Assembly: GCA_937937835.1 (NCBI GenBank)
Contig: CALDBJ010000139.1
Coordinates: forward strand, 1-6,676
DNA from: an uncultured Collinsella sp.
GTDB taxonomy: Bacteria; Actinomycetota; Coriobacteriia; Coriobacteriales; Coriobacteriaceae
Direction of reading: 5' to 3'
Length of the DNA stretch: 6,676 bases
The notes below the pieces were generated by a model, which was given only the letters and a program-made list of their open reading frames with translations, was not told the origin of the DNA and searched no databases. The position numbers were made by a program, and so were the translations under genes. Shown piece by piece: positions 6,205-6,676 of this stretch (positions are counted from its first letter, which is position 1; each line of letters begins with the position of its first letter).

Positions 6205-6676
6205 GTGGAAGCCACAGAGAAGACTCTTTCGATTAAACACAATATGTTCTGGAATACCGTTGGCTCGTTGACGAATTTAGGCTGTCAATGGCTAATCACT
6301 ATATTGGTCGTTCGACTGTCTGATGGATATAGTGCTGCTGGAATTTATTCCCTTGCTATGTCTATTTTCAACATGTTTTCTCAATTGGCCCAATACAGGA
6401 TGTACACGGTACAAATTGCAGATGTTGAAAGGAAAAACTCTGCTGGTGAATACCTGACTTTTCGTTTCTTTACTACGTTTATGGCGTTTGCAATGTTGGC
6501 CGTCTATTCCATTGCGACGTGTCGTATTGATACGGTGCCTGCTGTTCTTTTGTATGCTCTCTATAAAACCGCCGGCTTAGTTATTGATGTCATGCATGCC
6601 AATGATCAGGTTGGCCATAGGATGGACTATATTGGGAAATCCCTCATAATGCAGGGCATTGGTTCTCTCCTTTCGT
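6205..6676 (+). CDS. Wzx-like polysaccharide flippase, N-terminal part (3' end outside window)
   Basis: Translated by hand from GTG 6205; 157 codons are seen and the frame is open to the window end. The start has AGAAGGG (6187-6193) upstream with a rather long gap of 11 bases; ATG 6244 is a possible later start. The N-terminus reads KTLSIKHNMFWNTVGSL, then the first membrane segment CQWLITILVVRL (27-38), typical of the MATE/MOP-family Wzx proteins that flip lipid-linked glycan units across the membrane. Further hydrophobic segments are AGIYSLAMSIFNMFSQLA, FFTTFMAFAMLAVYSIA and VPAVLLYALYKTAGLVI. QYRMYTVQIADV between the second and third segments is also usual in this family. Gene order after a glycosyltransferase supports the call. 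The exported glycan is unknown. Confidence 0.82.
   Translation, partial: MEATEKTLSIKHNMFWNTVGSLTNLGCQWLITILVVRLSDGYSAAGIYSLAMSIFNMFSQLAQYRMYTVQIADVERKNSAGEYLTFRFFTTFMAFAMLAVYSIATCRIDTVPAVLLYALYKTAGLVIDVMHANDQVGHRMDYIGKSLIMQGIGSLLS

Noticed and set aside
5710..6240. Minus-strand open frame of 176 codons
   Set aside because: It is opposite the glycosyltransferase gene, has no family motif, and would overlap the flippase start region as well.

Overview
The window looks like a cell-envelope locus of a Gram-positive gut or oral bacterium, most likely of class Coriobacteriia (Collinsella, Olsenella or Eggerthella relatives). This placement is inferred from three things: a winged-helix/LicC-type cytidylyltransferase fusion, long secreted proteins built from WYYLDP...GAMxTGW wall-binding repeats, and strong GGAGG ribosome-binding sites. 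No rRNA, tRNA, mobile element, integrase or CRISPR array was seen.

Layout. (1) Positions 1-390, minus strand: the N-terminal 130 codons of a helix-turn-helix protein fused to a LicC-like nucleotidyltransferase (phosphocholine activation), cut by the window edge. (2) 391-555: a divergent control region with a perfect 9-bp inverted repeat, flanked symmetrically by two more half-sites and overlapping the promoter of the minus-strand gene. (3) 556-2727 and 2770-4839, plus strand: two tandem secreted proteins with matching arrays of choline-binding-type repeats but different C-terminal enzymes, an NlpC/P60 endopeptidase and then a YkuD L,D-transpeptidase. (4) 4840-5212: noncoding DNA with several hairpins, one strong. 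(5) 5213-6160: a family 2 glycosyltransferase resembling rhamnosyltransferases. (6) 6205-6676: the start of a Wzx-like polysaccharide flippase, cut by the window edge.

How it may work together (inference). The LicC-like enzyme would make CDP-choline for decorating a surface glycan, and the glycosyltransferase and flippase would help build and export such a glycan. The two repeat proteins would bind the decorated surface, where one cuts peptidoglycan stem peptides and the other forms L,D cross-links or attaches ligands. The shared divergent control region suggests that ligand synthesis and the ligand-binding wall enzymes could be co-regulated, possibly by the HTH-LicC protein itself. Neither binding to choline nor regulation is shown by the sequence; both follow from family knowledge and gene order.
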